From NCBI GenBank assembly GCA_964427535.1, contig CAYRVF010000054.1, forward strand, positions 1 through 33,805: a stretch of 33,805 nt of DNA, read 5' to 3'. Shown here piece after piece: positions 7,182-15,702 of the stretch. Below the pieces are notes generated by a model, which saw only the letters and a list, made by a program, of their open reading frames with translations, was not told the DNA's origin and made no database searches. Each line of letters starts with the position of its first letter. Positions within the stretch are counted from its first letter, which is position 1. The translations under genes and the position numbers were made by a program. Origin of the DNA: CAYRVF01 sp964427535 (lineage in GTDB: Bacteria > Chloroflexota > Ktedonobacteria > Ktedonobacterales > JADMIN01).

Positions 7182-10100
7182 TCACATCTGCACGCGAAAG
7201 GTGCGCACCTCGAACGGGCGCAGTGTGAACGACCAGCCCTGCTCGTCCCACTCAGGCGCGTCATGCGAGGCGACGGGTGAGGCGAGCCACGCCGCATAGG
7301 CCGGACTATCGCCGTCGCGCAGCGGGCGCTCCAGCAGGTCGCACTCTTCCACTGCGCGCAGTGGCTTGCTGGACCGGACGCGCGCCTGCTGACGAGTGCC
7401 GTACGCGTCGTACACACGCACGATGACGCCGTCTCCGTCATCCGCCCGCTTGATCGCTTCGAGCACCACGCCCTCTGGCTCGGCCGCAAATAACCACGTC
7501 GCGGTGTCGCCACCTCCTGCCATGCCAGCAAGCGAGCGCACCAGCATCGGGCGGTTGAGCGCGTATGCCTGCTGGACGGTCCCACCGTCGCGCCAGTCGC
7601 CGAGATGCGGCAGAAGACTATAGGTAAACTCATGACGGCCCTGGTCAGCGGTCGGGTCGGGCCAGGTGGGGGAGCGAAGCAAAGAGAGCCGCAAGGTCGC
7701 GCCGTTGGCGTCGTGACCGTACTTGCCGTCGTTCAGCAGGCTGACGCCATAGCCACCTTCGGAGATGTCGGCCCAGCGGTGCCCGACGACCTCGAAACGT
7801 GCCTGATCCCAACTGGTGTTGCGATGTGTCGGGCGCTCGATGGAGCCATACTGGATCTCGTACCGCGCATGGGTAGCACGCAGGTCGAAGGGAAACGCCG
7901 CCTTCAGCAGGAGGTGCTGCTCGTGCCAGTCGATCTCGGTAGCGATGTCGATGCGCGGCACTGACCGGTAGACCGAGATGCGCTGCTCGATCGTGCTCGA
8001 CCGCAGGCGCCTCCGCACGCGCAGTGTCGCCCGTACCGGCCCCGTCTCCTCGATCGCAATCTCTGCCCGCTCCGGATAATACACCGTGCGCTCGTAGGTC
8101 GCGTCGATGTCCCAGGCGTCGAAGTCGCGTGGACGATCGTCGAACGCGAGCAGCGCGTTGCCCGGCTGACCAGCGCGGAAGACCTCTCTGCCGCCAGGCA
8201 CGCGCTTATCGACGCACGAGCGTATCTCGCCGTTCTCGTCCAGTTCCAGCCGGAAGAAGCCGTTTTCGAGCGTGTTCGCCGCCGCCCGAGCTGGCTCCAG
8301 GTCGCCGCTCTGCCCTCGCACCACGTCCTCACTCGATACGACGCGGAAGCCCCATGCGGGAATTTCGGGCACTTCGATCACCTGACCGCCCGCTGTTGCC
8401 GCCGCGTCACCTGCCACTCCTTCCGGTACCTGTACCACTGCCGTCTGTGGGAACGGGCTGGAGTTGAACACGAGCAGTGAGGGGTGCCCCTCAGTACCCG
8501 TGTCTGGCATATGGAGCTCGCGCAGCCGGTCATCGATAGACGCGGTCAGCGTCTCGTCGAGCGTGGCGAACGACGTGCGCGCATCGGCGTACACGGGCGA
8601 GATGGACGAACCAGGCAGAATATCATGGAACTCGTGGAGCAGTAGCGTGCGCCACGCCTCATCAAGCGTCGCCTTGCGGGCGTCCCTATCGTCCTGGTTT
8701 GCTGCGGGAAGCCAGGCATCTAGCATCTCCGCGAGCAACAGGCGGCCTTCGGCTCGACGATGCGCGCGCTTCAGCCATCCCTGAGTCGTGTAGGTCCCAC
8801 GGTGATACTCGAGATATAGCTCGCCGTCCCAGGCCGGAAGTGAACTCAGGTCTCGGAGGCGTTGATGCAGCTGTGCGAAATACTCATCCGCCCGCCCAAG
8901 CCTCACCTCTGGCAGACCCGGTAGCTCGGCCAGCACGTGTGCCTGATCGAGCATCTGGCGCGTCGGCCCCGCGCCACCGTCGCCATAGCCATAGGCCAGC
9001 AGCAACTCACGGTTCGCGTCCTTCTGGCGATAGCGCTGCCATGCTCCGAGCACCGCTGGCACCGTGAGCAGGCCATTGTAGGTGTCGATCTTGTCGAGCG
9101 GCGGCGTGGGATTGAGCGAGGGCGTCGTGAGGAAGTGCGCCATCACTTCGCTTCCGTCGAGCCCGCGCCAGCGAAACGTGTCGACAGGCATCCGGTTCGT
9201 CTCACTCCAGCTCATCTTCGTCGTCACGAACGTGGAGAGTCCAGATTTGAGCAGAATCTGCGGCAGCGCCGCGCTGTATCCGAAGGCATCAGGCAGCCAG
9301 AGGACGGGATACTCGTACTCCGCCCCGAAAGTCTCGCGCAGAAAACGTTGACCGTACACGATTTGGCGCACCAGCGACTCTCCCGAGACAAGGTTGCAGT
9401 CTGACTCCAGCCACATCGCGCCCGCCGCCTCAAAGTGTCCGTCGCGCACACGCTTGGCGACGCGGCCAAAGAGCTCGGGGTAATCGCGCTGGAGCCACGC
9501 GTACACCTGCGGCGTGGTATGCAGAAAGACGTACTCTGGATACTGGTTCATCAGTGCAGTCGCCACGCTGAAGGTGCGAGCCGTCTTCTCACGTGTATGG
9601 CGCGTCTGCCACAGCCAGGCCACGTCGAGGTGGCCGTGCCCGACCGCCGTGATGCGGGGACGGTCTGGTCGCGCATGCTGCAAGCGTAAGTCTGTGAGCG
9701 CCGCGCGCAATCTGGCGAGCCCCTCCGAGATGTTCTGCCGAAAGGAGCCGCCCTCCGAGTCGCGGACATCTAGCCCGTCCAACGTGCCCTCGAGCGCGCT
9801 GGCGAGCGCGTACAGCAGCGGATCGTCGTCGTGTAGCGCGTCGATCACATCGGCGCCCGCGTCGAGAAGGTGTGTGAGCGCCTCGCAGTCACGATCGAGC
9901 AGCGCGAGGTCGGCCGCTTCGATGCGGTGGTCGGTGTCGAGCAGGCCGCTCCACGCACGCACGTTCAGGCGCATCTCGCGCGCGTTCACCGTCTCCTGAG
10001 GAAGCAGCACATCGGGATGATAGCTGTTGATGCCCTGGAGCAGCCGTTCATTGACGTAGAGCAAGCCCTCCGGCCAGCCGAACGCGTCGCGCTGAGGGTA

Positions 10101-10394
10101 ACCAAGAATCAATCGCAGAGCCACTCTCCAGCGCTCACCGAGGAGACGCTGCCAATCTTCCGGAATCTCGGCACGCGCGCTCAACCATGCCGTCAGGTCA
10201 CGCCCTCCCCATCGCGACCCGACGGCCACCGGTTGCCAGCGCTCATCGGACTCGGTGGGCGGCGGCGCCCCCTCGGGGGCCACGCCGGTGCCGATCGGCA
10301 GCATCCGCAGCTCGGCGAGCGGCTGAGGATCGTGATAGCAAGCCGGTCTGAGATCGAGCACAGCGCGCCGGATGCGCGAGGTCGAAGGGCGCAT
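7182..10394 (-). CDS. GH38 alpha-mannosidase
   Basis: The product is 1070 residues, the usual length for the family. I chose the ATG at 10394 because AGGA lies six bases upstream; a TTG two codons earlier is possible. After an N-terminal beta domain (about 1-245), the GH38 catalytic domain begins with GHGHLDVAWLW, in which His255 and Asp257 are the expected metal ligands. WLPDAFGYS supplies the nucleophile (Asp369). The mid-domain and C-terminal beta-sandwich domains follow to the end. No signal peptide is seen, so it is cytoplasmic: it would hydrolyse alpha-mannosides taken up from outside or released from the cell's own glycans. It ends 35 bp from the convergent molybdenum enzyme gene. Its upstream leader carries nested inverted repeats that are probable regulatory sites. 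Confidence 0.9.
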   Translation of the reverse strand: MRPSTSRIRRAVLDLRPACYHDPQPLAELRMLPIGTGVAPEGAPPPTESDERWQPVAVGSRWGGRDLTAWLSARAEIPEDWQRLLGERWRVALRLILGYPQRDAFGWPEGLLYVNERLLQGINSYHPDVLLPQETVNAREMRLNVRAWSGLLDTDHRIEAADLALLDRDCEALTHLLDAGADVIDALHDDDPLLYALASALEGTLDGLDVRDSEGGSFRQNISEGLARLRAALTDLRLQHARPDRPRITAVGHGHLDVAWLWQTRHTREKTARTFSVATALMNQYPEYVFLHTTPQVYAWLQRDYPELFGRVAKRVRDGHFEAAGAMWLESDCNLVSGESLVRQIVYGQRFLRETFGAEYEYPVLWLPDAFGYSAALPQILLKSGLSTFVTTKMSWSETNRMPVDTFRWRGLDGSEVMAHFLTTPSLNPTPPLDKIDTYNGLLTVPAVLGAWQRYRQKDANRELLLAYGYGDGGAGPTRQMLDQAHVLAELPGLPEVRLGRADEYFAQLHQRLRDLSSLPAWDGELYLEYHRGTYTTQGWLKRAHRRAEGRLLLAEMLDAWLPAANQDDRDARKATLDEAWRTLLLHEFHDILPGSSISPVYADARTSFATLDETLTASIDDRLRELHMPDTGTEGHPSLLVFNSSPFPQTAVVQVPEGVAGDAAATAGGQVIEVPEIPAWGFRVVSSEDVVRGQSGDLEPARAAANTLENGFFRLELDENGEIRSCVDKRVPGGREVFRAGQPGNALLAFDDRPRDFDAWDIDATYERTVYYPERAEIAIEETGPVRATLRVRRRLRSSTIEQRISVYRSVPRIDIATEIDWHEQHLLLKAAFPFDLRATHARYEIQYGSIERPTHRNTSWDQARFEVVGHRWADISEGGYGVSLLNDGKYGHDANGATLRLSLLRSPTWPDPTADQGRHEFTYSLLPHLGDWRDGGTVQQAYALNRPMLVRSLAGMAGGGDTATWLFAAEPEGVVLEAIKRADDGDGVIVRVYDAYGTRQQARVRSSKPLRAVEECDLLERPLRDGDSPAYAAWLASPVASHDAPEWDEQGWSFTLRPFEVRTFRVQM

Positions 10395-10466
10395 GAGCAA
10401 TCCTGTTCCGCTTCCGCTTCTCGTTGTTCTGGTGGTGTTGCGGCTTGTTCTGCTTAGTTCGAGCCT

Positions 10467-10534
10467 TTTGGAAGCGGGTGCGTGACTCTCGCTTCCAAAC
10501 GTGTATAGTCAAAGACTATAAGAAGGTGAGAGTC
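10467..10534 (-). promoter_or_regulatory. Nested inverted repeats in the leader of the alpha-mannosidase gene
   Basis: Three perfect inverted repeats are packed into 68 bp: TTTGGAAGCG (10467-10476) with CGCTTCCAAA (10490-10499); TATAGTC (10504-10510) with GACTATA (10514-10520) around AAA; and GACTCTC (10484-10490) with GAGAGTC (10528-10534). The third pair places one arm inside the loop of the first hairpin, so the structures can compete or form a pseudoknot in minus-strand RNA. The TATAGTC palindrome resembles a dimeric repressor operator. No T-run follows, so a simple terminator for the upstream gene is unlikely. Confidence 0.5.
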
Positions 10535-10541
10535 GGAGACA

Positions 10542-12302
10542 TTAACCTTCAATCACGGAAAGTCGCACCTGCGACTGGTGTTCGCGGTCGTGCAGCACGG
10601 TTTGCCGCGCCCGCCGCATCTCGGTGTTGGAGCCAGCACCGCTCCCCGTGTTGAGGTTGCGCTCCCATCGAGGGAAGTTGCTGCTCGTGACATCCAACCG
10701 GATACGGTGACCGGCGAGAAAGACGTTGCTGGTGGCCCATAGGTCAATATCGATGCCATAGACGCGCCTTGGCTCGGCCAGCTCCTCTGCCTCGGTCGTA
10801 GCGCCATGCCGGTAGCGCAACCGCGTCACACCGTCGGTCAGCGGGATCGCTCTGCCGTCGGGATATACGTCGACCAACCGCGCCACGAAATCGGTGTCGG
10901 GGCCGTCGGTGGAGACGTAGAGACGCACCGAGACTGGCCCAGTCACTTCAATTGGCACCTCAAGGGGATCCGACGTATAGACGAGCATGTCCTGCCGTGC
11001 CTCGATCGACCGCTGATCGCGCGGCCCGGCACGAAAGACCGGATGCATGAGGGTCGCTCCGCCAACAGTTGGCACCGGGTCTGCCGGATCGTAGACGAAT
11101 GTGTCGGCGGATTCGTTCTCAGGCACTGAGCGATCCAGCGAACCATCACCTGCGAGCGAGTTCGCGCTTCCGCGGCTATGGATGTACCATACCTGCTCGA
11201 CCGCGCCAGCGGGCGGCCACATGTCGCTCGCCTTCCAGACGTTCGCGCCCATCACGAAGTATTTGACGGTCGGCCACAGCTCGAATCCGTTCGCCGCATG
11301 TTTCAGATAGTGGTCGAAGAACCGCAGTTGCAGGCTCACGATGTCTGTCTGCAAGTCGAGGAGCGCACCGGAGGAGGACATCCCGAAGTCGATGTCGCCG
11401 ATCACGCCATTGAAGACGCCATGAGTCCACGGACCGATGAGCAGGTACTGGTGCTCACGGCCGCGCGCGCGCATCTGTTGGAAGTTGCGGATGGTTCCGT
11501 CCAGGAAGATGTCGTACCAGCCGCCGATGTGAAAGACGGGTATGTCGGTCGTCTCGTATGCGCCCGTGATGCGCGCTGGTGCCGTGACGCTGGGATCGAG
11601 GCGTCCGCGCACGGCTTCCGTGACCTGCTCGTCAAGGCCAAGCCGTGCGAGCGGCCCGTGGCTCTCCAACGGCAGCTCCGTATAGCCCGTCACGGGTAGC
11701 GCGTCGAACTCCCGCGTGAGCGCGTAGAACGAGCGGCCAAGCGCCTGTGGATCGCCCCGGTGGCGGCGCACCAACTTGTCCATTCCCACCTGCATCGTCC
11801 ACCACGCCTGCGTGCCAAGCTCCAGCACGCCGTCGCGAGTGATGATGCCGTGAACCGGTGCGTCCCAGGTGATACCCGGCACCATTGCACGCAGCTCCTT
11901 GGCCCCGTCGCGCGCCGCAGCCCACTGAGTAAAGCCGACGTACGACATGCCATATGTGGCAACCACGCCGTTCGACCCCGGCAGCCGCGCCGCCCAGGCG
12001 ACGGTATCGACGCCATCGCTGCCCTCGTGCTCGAATGGGTACCACTCGCCCTCCGAGTTGAAGCTGCCACGCACGTCCTGCACGACGACGATGTATCCCT
12101 GTCGCGCCGCCTGCTCGGAGTTGATGGGGTTCGCGCCGAACGGGAGGTCCTTGCCATAGGGCGTGCGTGTGAGCAATACCGGGTACGTCCCCGCACCGCC
12201 GTCATCTGGACGGTAGACGTTGGCCCGCAAGACAGTCCCGTCGCGCATTGTCGCGGGAACGTCGAAGTCAGTGCGTACACCAAAGGGCGCCTGGATAGCC
12301 AT
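10542..12302 (-). CDS. CocE/NonD family serine hydrolase (X-Pro dipeptidyl-peptidase-like)
   Basis: The ATG at 12302 has a strong GGAGG five bases upstream; longer frames would run through the terminator at 12386-12417 and are rejected. The product has 586 residues, the usual family length. The N-terminal alpha/beta hydrolase domain begins with a typical strand-rich lead (VPATMRDGTVLRANVYRP), and GMSYVG carries the nucleophile Ser120. The oxyanion tyrosine region (TRTPYGKD) is also present. The C-terminal third is the jelly-roll domain of CocE-like enzymes (VTGPVSVRLYVSTDGPDTDF). Family members cleave esters, cephalosporin esters or Xaa-Pro peptides; the substrate cannot be told from sequence. 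No signal peptide is visible. The gene lies 148 bp upstream of the alpha-mannosidase in the same direction. Confidence 0.88.
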   Translation of the reverse strand: MAIQAPFGVRTDFDVPATMRDGTVLRANVYRPDDGGAGTYPVLLTRTPYGKDLPFGANPINSEQAARQGYIVVVQDVRGSFNSEGEWYPFEHEGSDGVDTVAWAARLPGSNGVVATYGMSYVGFTQWAAARDGAKELRAMVPGITWDAPVHGIITRDGVLELGTQAWWTMQVGMDKLVRRHRGDPQALGRSFYALTREFDALPVTGYTELPLESHGPLARLGLDEQVTEAVRGRLDPSVTAPARITGAYETTDIPVFHIGGWYDIFLDGTIRNFQQMRARGREHQYLLIGPWTHGVFNGVIGDIDFGMSSSGALLDLQTDIVSLQLRFFDHYLKHAANGFELWPTVKYFVMGANVWKASDMWPPAGAVEQVWYIHSRGSANSLAGDGSLDRSVPENESADTFVYDPADPVPTVGGATLMHPVFRAGPRDQRSIEARQDMLVYTSDPLEVPIEVTGPVSVRLYVSTDGPDTDFVARLVDVYPDGRAIPLTDGVTRLRYRHGATTEAEELAEPRRVYGIDIDLWATSNVFLAGHRIRLDVTSSNFPRWERNLNTGSGAGSNTEMRRARQTVLHDREHQSQVRLSVIEG

Positions 12303-12385
12303 CGCATCCTCCGTCACCACGGAGAGCACCGCTGCTCTCGTCCAGTTCGATTTCACGCCGACGTGCTTGCGTACTCCAGATAATA

Positions 12386-12417
12386 GAAAAAGGGACGGCA
12401 TCTTGTGAAGCCGTCCC
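12386..12417 (-). terminator. Rho-independent terminator of coxG
   Basis: An 8-bp perfect G+C-rich stem (12392-12399 with 12410-12417, GGGACGGC/GCCGTCCC) with a 10-base loop is followed on the minus strand by TTTTT and further T-rich sequence. It begins 18 bases after the CoxG stop codon and separates it from the CocE-like gene. Confidence 0.8.
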
Positions 12418-12435
12418 CTCTCCTGCGCCTGCGGT

Positions 12436-12873
12436 CTACTGGCTGAGTTGCTGGTCAAGGCGGTTGAAGAACTGATTTAGTTGGCCCTCTACGATCGGCC
12501 GCACGAGCGGATTATCCGCCATCGCCACGGTGCCGCCGAGGGTCGCGACCGCGTTGTAGGTGAGCGCCGTCCCAGTACCGTCTGGTGCGAGATCGATGAC
12601 GGCCGAGCCTTCGATCGAGTTATTGGCGCCCTTGCGGTTGTACACGGCGCGCATATGAGAAGGCGCGACGTGCTCGACAACCTGGGCCTCGGCGTCGTAG
12701 GAGCCCTTGACCGGCCCCATGCCGACATTCACGCGCGCGAAGATAGCGCTGTCTCCACGCCAGGCGACTTCCTCAGCGCCCGGAATGCACTTCTGCAAAA
12801 TGGTGGAGTTATGAAGCGCGTCCCACACAACCTGTGGGCTCGCCGCGAACTTATGCGATCCCTTCATTTCCAA
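12436..12873 (-). CDS. coxG: CoxG-like SRPBCC protein (CO dehydrogenase subunit G family)
   Basis: The 145-residue protein matches the CoxG family across its length: MEMKGSHKF at the start, VVWDALHNSTILQKCIPGAEEV, and a C-terminal amphipathic helix (GQLNQFFNRLDQQLSQ). TTG is chosen as start because AGGA stands seven bases upstream; the ATG two codons later has poorer spacing. CoxG-type SRPBCC proteins are associated with aerobic CO dehydrogenases and other Mo hydroxylases and have been linked to membrane attachment of the enzyme and to binding of hydrophobic cofactors. Here the gene is a single transcription unit with its own promoter and terminator. The nearest coxL lies 20 kb away at the right edge. 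Function with that enzyme is an inference. Confidence 0.85.
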   Translation of the reverse strand: MEMKGSHKFAASPQVVWDALHNSTILQKCIPGAEEVAWRGDSAIFARVNVGMGPVKGSYDAEAQVVEHVAPSHMRAVYNRKGANNSIEGSAVIDLAPDGTGTALTYNAVATLGGTVAMADNPLVRPIVEGQLNQFFNRLDQQLSQ

Positions 12874-13027
12874 CGGAACGTCCTACCCTTCTAGACCCGC
12901 GACATGTCCCTCATGCCGCCATTGCTCGCAAACAGCGGACCGTACGATCGAACGGCTGCGCAAACAGTCTCTGCTGTTCGCGATACCGCCTGACGCGCGG
13001 AGGGTTGTCCCCGCTGCCATCGCGGCC

Positions 13028-13056
13028 ATTATAGAGAGTTGCGACCATCACCGCAA
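13028..13056 (-). promoter_or_regulatory. Promoter of coxG
   Basis: On the minus strand TTGCGG (13056-13051) and a perfect TATAAT (13033-13028) are separated by 17 bases. The start codon at 12873 is about 150 bases downstream, which leaves a long untranslated leader. Confidence 0.6.
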
Positions 13057-13125
13057 GCGCCATCGCGAACAGTGGCACGTCCCGCGTTCGATGGAGGCCG
13101 CGACCTCATCGCGACAATTTCGCGA

Positions 13126-13923
13126 CTATATCGATGGCGTCGCGCCACCGTCGATGATGATGTCCTCTCCGGTCATGCTGGGCAGCAGATCAGACGCCAG
13201 CGCCAGCACGAGACGACAGACCTCGTCAGTCCCGACGAGCCGATTGAGCGGCACCGCGCGCGCGGCCTGCTGTTCGACCTCCTCGACGCTCAAACGCTTC
13301 GCGGCCGCCTGCATCGCGAAGCTCGCCGACTGGCGGTCGGTCTTCGTCCATCCTGGGCTAACTGAATTGATGCGCACGTTCGCCAGCGCAAGCTCACGCG
13401 CCACGCCACGCGTGAAATTGACCAGCGCGGCGTTGCCCATGCTGCCCGCGATGAAGTCGCTCGTCGGCGTGCGCGCGGCCGAGCCAACGATATTGACGAT
13501 GCTCCCGCTGCGCCGCTCCATCATGTGAGGACCGAGCGCATGGACCATGCGCACATACCCGAGCATCTTCACCTGCACGGCTTCGAGCATATCGGCGTCG
13601 CTCATCTGGAAGAAATTGCCCGATTTCGCTGTGCTCGCATTGTTCACGAGCACGTCGACATGACCCAGCAGCCGAAGTGACTCCGCGACGACCTTCTCGA
13701 CCTCGGCACGCAGGCTCAGGTCAGCAACGAGCGTATGCACCGCGGCGCCCTCTCCGCCTGTCTCGCTCTGTATCGCCTTCGCCGCCCGCTGCAGCGTCGT
13801 CGCGGTTCGTGACACCAGCACGACCGACATGCCCTCATGGTGCATCGCCCGCGCGATCTCACGTCCAATGCCCTGGCTCGCCCCCGTGATAATTGCCGTC
13901 TTGCCCGAAAGACCAAGTTCCAT
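13126..13923 (-). CDS. SDR-family protein with degenerate active site
   Basis: The 265-residue protein starts at an ATG behind GAGG. The NAD(P)-binding half is intact: TGASQGIG (13-20), the Asp of VADLS (67) and NNAS (94-97). The catalytic half is changed. Ser148 (VGSAA) is in place, but the position of the usual Tyr is Gly160 and that of the usual Lys is Asn164 (AGSMGNAAL), and the catalytic Asn is replaced by Lys119 (VQVKMLGY). A divergent SDR subfamily with this GxxxN pattern exists, so it is not random decay; the frame is complete and conserved elsewhere, including the C-terminal DIIIDGG. The reaction is unknown, and it may not be an ordinary Tyr-dependent dehydrogenase. It lies upstream of coxG but separate from it. 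Confidence 0.82.
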   Translation of the reverse strand: MELGLSGKTAIITGASQGIGREIARAMHHEGMSVVLVSRTATTLQRAAKAIQSETGGEGAAVHTLVADLSLRAEVEKVVAESLRLLGHVDVLVNNASTAKSGNFFQMSDADMLEAVQVKMLGYVRMVHALGPHMMERRSGSIVNIVGSAARTPTSDFIAGSMGNAALVNFTRGVARELALANVRINSVSPGWTKTDRQSASFAMQAAAKRLSVEEVEQQAARAVPLNRLVGTDEVCRLVLALASDLLPSMTGEDIIIDGGATPSI

Positions 13924-14000
13924 GCCGTGCGCCTCGCCATTCCAGAATGTGGTCGCCGCTGACCACTCGCACTCTACGTCCCCACGCCGAGCGCTCCCAC

Positions 14001-14402
14001 TCAGGCCCGGACCTCGCCCGTATCCGCGAGGACTTCGATATATCCGTTCTCAGTCACCCATAGCCCGATAACCCGCACCGCAAGCCCCCAGTGCGCGATG
14101 ACGTCCACACTGGCGCGCACTTGGCGCGCATGCTCAGCATCAGATACCGGGTTACCGGCACAGTCAAAGTGCGCGGCGCAGGCCACGACACGCGAGCCGT
14201 GAGCGTTCACGGAGATCTCCACCTTCGCGCGAATCGCCTGTTCCAGCACCGCGTCGCCAGAGGTCAGCGCCTTCTCCGGCCCTGGCTCGGTGACCATATC
14301 CACGTAATCAGCATGACCAGCGATCTTGAGCCAGTCCGTCACCGGACGCTGGACTCGACCATCTATGCAGTTGATTGCGGTAACGAACGTTCCAGATGCC
14401 AT
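14001..14402 (-). CDS. Small beta-carbonic-anhydrase-like zinc protein
   Basis: From ATG 14402 (GGAGGAG nine bases upstream) the product is 133 residues, shorter than typical beta-carbonic anhydrases (about 170-230). The zinc set of the beta class is recognisable: Cys12 and the Asp14/Arg16 dyad in NCIDGRVQ, then His78 and Cys81 in AHFDCAGNP. Related mini-proteins exist in anaerobic Firmicutes and are annotated as carbonic anhydrase or hypothetical. It probably binds zinc; CO2 hydration is not certain because part of the normal fold is missing. It ends 77 bp before the SDR gene in the same direction, so the two may be co-transcribed. Confidence 0.75.
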   Translation of the reverse strand: MASGTFVTAINCIDGRVQRPVTDWLKIAGHADYVDMVTEPGPEKALTSGDAVLEQAIRAKVEISVNAHGSRVVACAAHFDCAGNPVSDAEHARQVRASVDVIAHWGLAVRVIGLWVTENGYIEVLADTGEVRA

Positions 14403-14495
14403 GCGTAAAAGCTCCTCCACTCGCGTTCTCTAGCACGTGCTACGCGCTCTGGCTGGCAGGCGCGCGGCCCGGCTGGCTTCATTCTTGCATATCAT

Positions 14496-15626
14496 ATGTC
14501 ACCGTCGTACCGTCAGCGGCAATGTATGCCACGTCCAGAGAAAGCGAGTGGAAGGGCCGTGCGGAAGCTTCTCAGCCCGAGAGTGCTGGTGCCGCTGATC
14601 CTCAGCGCCGGAATCATCGCCGGACTGCTGGCGTTCACGGACATCAAGACGGTTCTGCGGCTGATGGAAGGCTTCAACCACCTCTATCTGCTCTACTTCC
14701 TGCTGCTGATGATTGCCTATGAGCTGATTCGCGGGATTCAGTGGCACTATTTGCTCACGGCGCTCAAGATCCGCGCGCCGCTCAAGTCTCAGTGGTTCGC
14801 ATTTCTCGTCGGTGAAACCGCCAAAAGCCTGCCCATCGGCAACTACGTGCAGAACTACCTCCTCGAGCGGTCGCAGGGCGCCGATTTCGGGCGGTCATCA
14901 GCAGCGTCCACACTCATCATCCTGACCGAAGTCGCCATCTCGCTGCTGGGCGTCGTCATCCTCGGCCTGGGACCTTGGACGCCCTATCTGCGCATCGTCA
15001 TCCTCTCCGGCATCGCGCTCTCCGCCATATTTGTAGCAATCATTCTCAAGCGCCACAACCCGCACGCGCCGCCACACTGGCTGACACAACACAAGTCCCT
15101 TACAAAAGCGCTAGACGAGTTTCACCGATTCGAGGAAGGAGCGCGGGATCTCTTCCATCCGCGCGTGCTCCTCGTCGAAGCGCTGTTGAGCGCTACCTAC
15201 CTTCTCTGCGCGGGCGCCGGTCTCTGGCTCATCATCGAGGGCATTGGTCTTGGACATGTCACTTTCGGAGAGGCGCTCTCGGCGTACTTCTTCAGTCTTG
15301 CCGTCTCGCTGATCGTGCCCATTCCGATCGATATCGGCGTGTTGGAGGTCAGCGGCGTGGGCGCGCTCCTCCTCGTCGGCGTCTCACGTGAGGGAGCCGT
15401 CAGCGCCATGCTGATCAATCGAGTGCTGAGCATGGGGTCGGCGCTCGTCATTGGCCTCGCCGCGATGCTCGTCTGGCATGACGAACTACGTGCTGCCCTG
15501 CGCGATCGCCCAAGGAAACAGTCTGGTCCAGACGCGAAGCCAGACGCCACCGATGCCGACAGCGCTTCAGAAGATGGCACGAACCACCCCCAAACGTCGC
15601 ATCCTCGCCAGCACGCGACGCCCTGA
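14496..15626 (+). CDS. Flippase-like integral membrane protein (LPG synthase TM domain, UPF0104 family)
   Basis: The protein of up to 376 residues has about eight transmembrane helices and a hydrophilic C-terminal tail of some 50 residues. Family marks are the first helix (VLVPLILSAGIIAGLLAF), the MIAYELIRGIQWHYLL segment, and the conserved AKSLPIGNYVQNYLLER and late VPIPIDIGVLEVSGVGALLLVG segments. Related domains flip lipids in MprF (lysylphosphatidylglycerol synthase). Stand-alone members are thought to move glycolipids or polyprenyl lipids. The start is uncertain: 14496 has no ribosome site, and ATG 14526 or GTG 14559 are alternatives. It is followed 76 bp on by an acyltransferase, and both converge on the prenyl-lipid operon, which suggests a common lipid pathway. 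Confidence 0.78.
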   Translation: MSPSYRQRQCMPRPEKASGRAVRKLLSPRVLVPLILSAGIIAGLLAFTDIKTVLRLMEGFNHLYLLYFLLLMIAYELIRGIQWHYLLTALKIRAPLKSQWFAFLVGETAKSLPIGNYVQNYLLERSQGADFGRSSAASTLIILTEVAISLLGVVILGLGPWTPYLRIVILSGIALSAIFVAIILKRHNPHAPPHWLTQHKSLTKALDEFHRFEEGARDLFHPRVLLVEALLSATYLLCAGAGLWLIIEGIGLGHVTFGEALSAYFFSLAVSLIVPIPIDIGVLEVSGVGALLLVGVSREGAVSAMLINRVLSMGSALVIGLAAMLVWHDELRAALRDRPRKQSGPDAKPDATDADSASEDGTNHPQTSHPRQHATP

Positions 15627-15702
15627 GTTCCCGAACGCGGACCGCTCGCTTTTCGGCACAGCCTCTGCTACATTCCAGTATGAGCAGAAGGAGGCCGAGC
15701 AC

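Noticed and set aside
12303..12458. Extended start of the CocE-like hydrolase
   Set aside because: It would read through the coxG terminator hairpin and ribosome-site-free sequence; ATG 12302 has GGAGG at proper spacing.
15451..15702. N-terminal extension of the LpxL-like acyltransferase overlapping the flippase-like gene
   Set aside because: The GTG at 15703 has an excellent ribosome site and the extension has no resemblance to the family.
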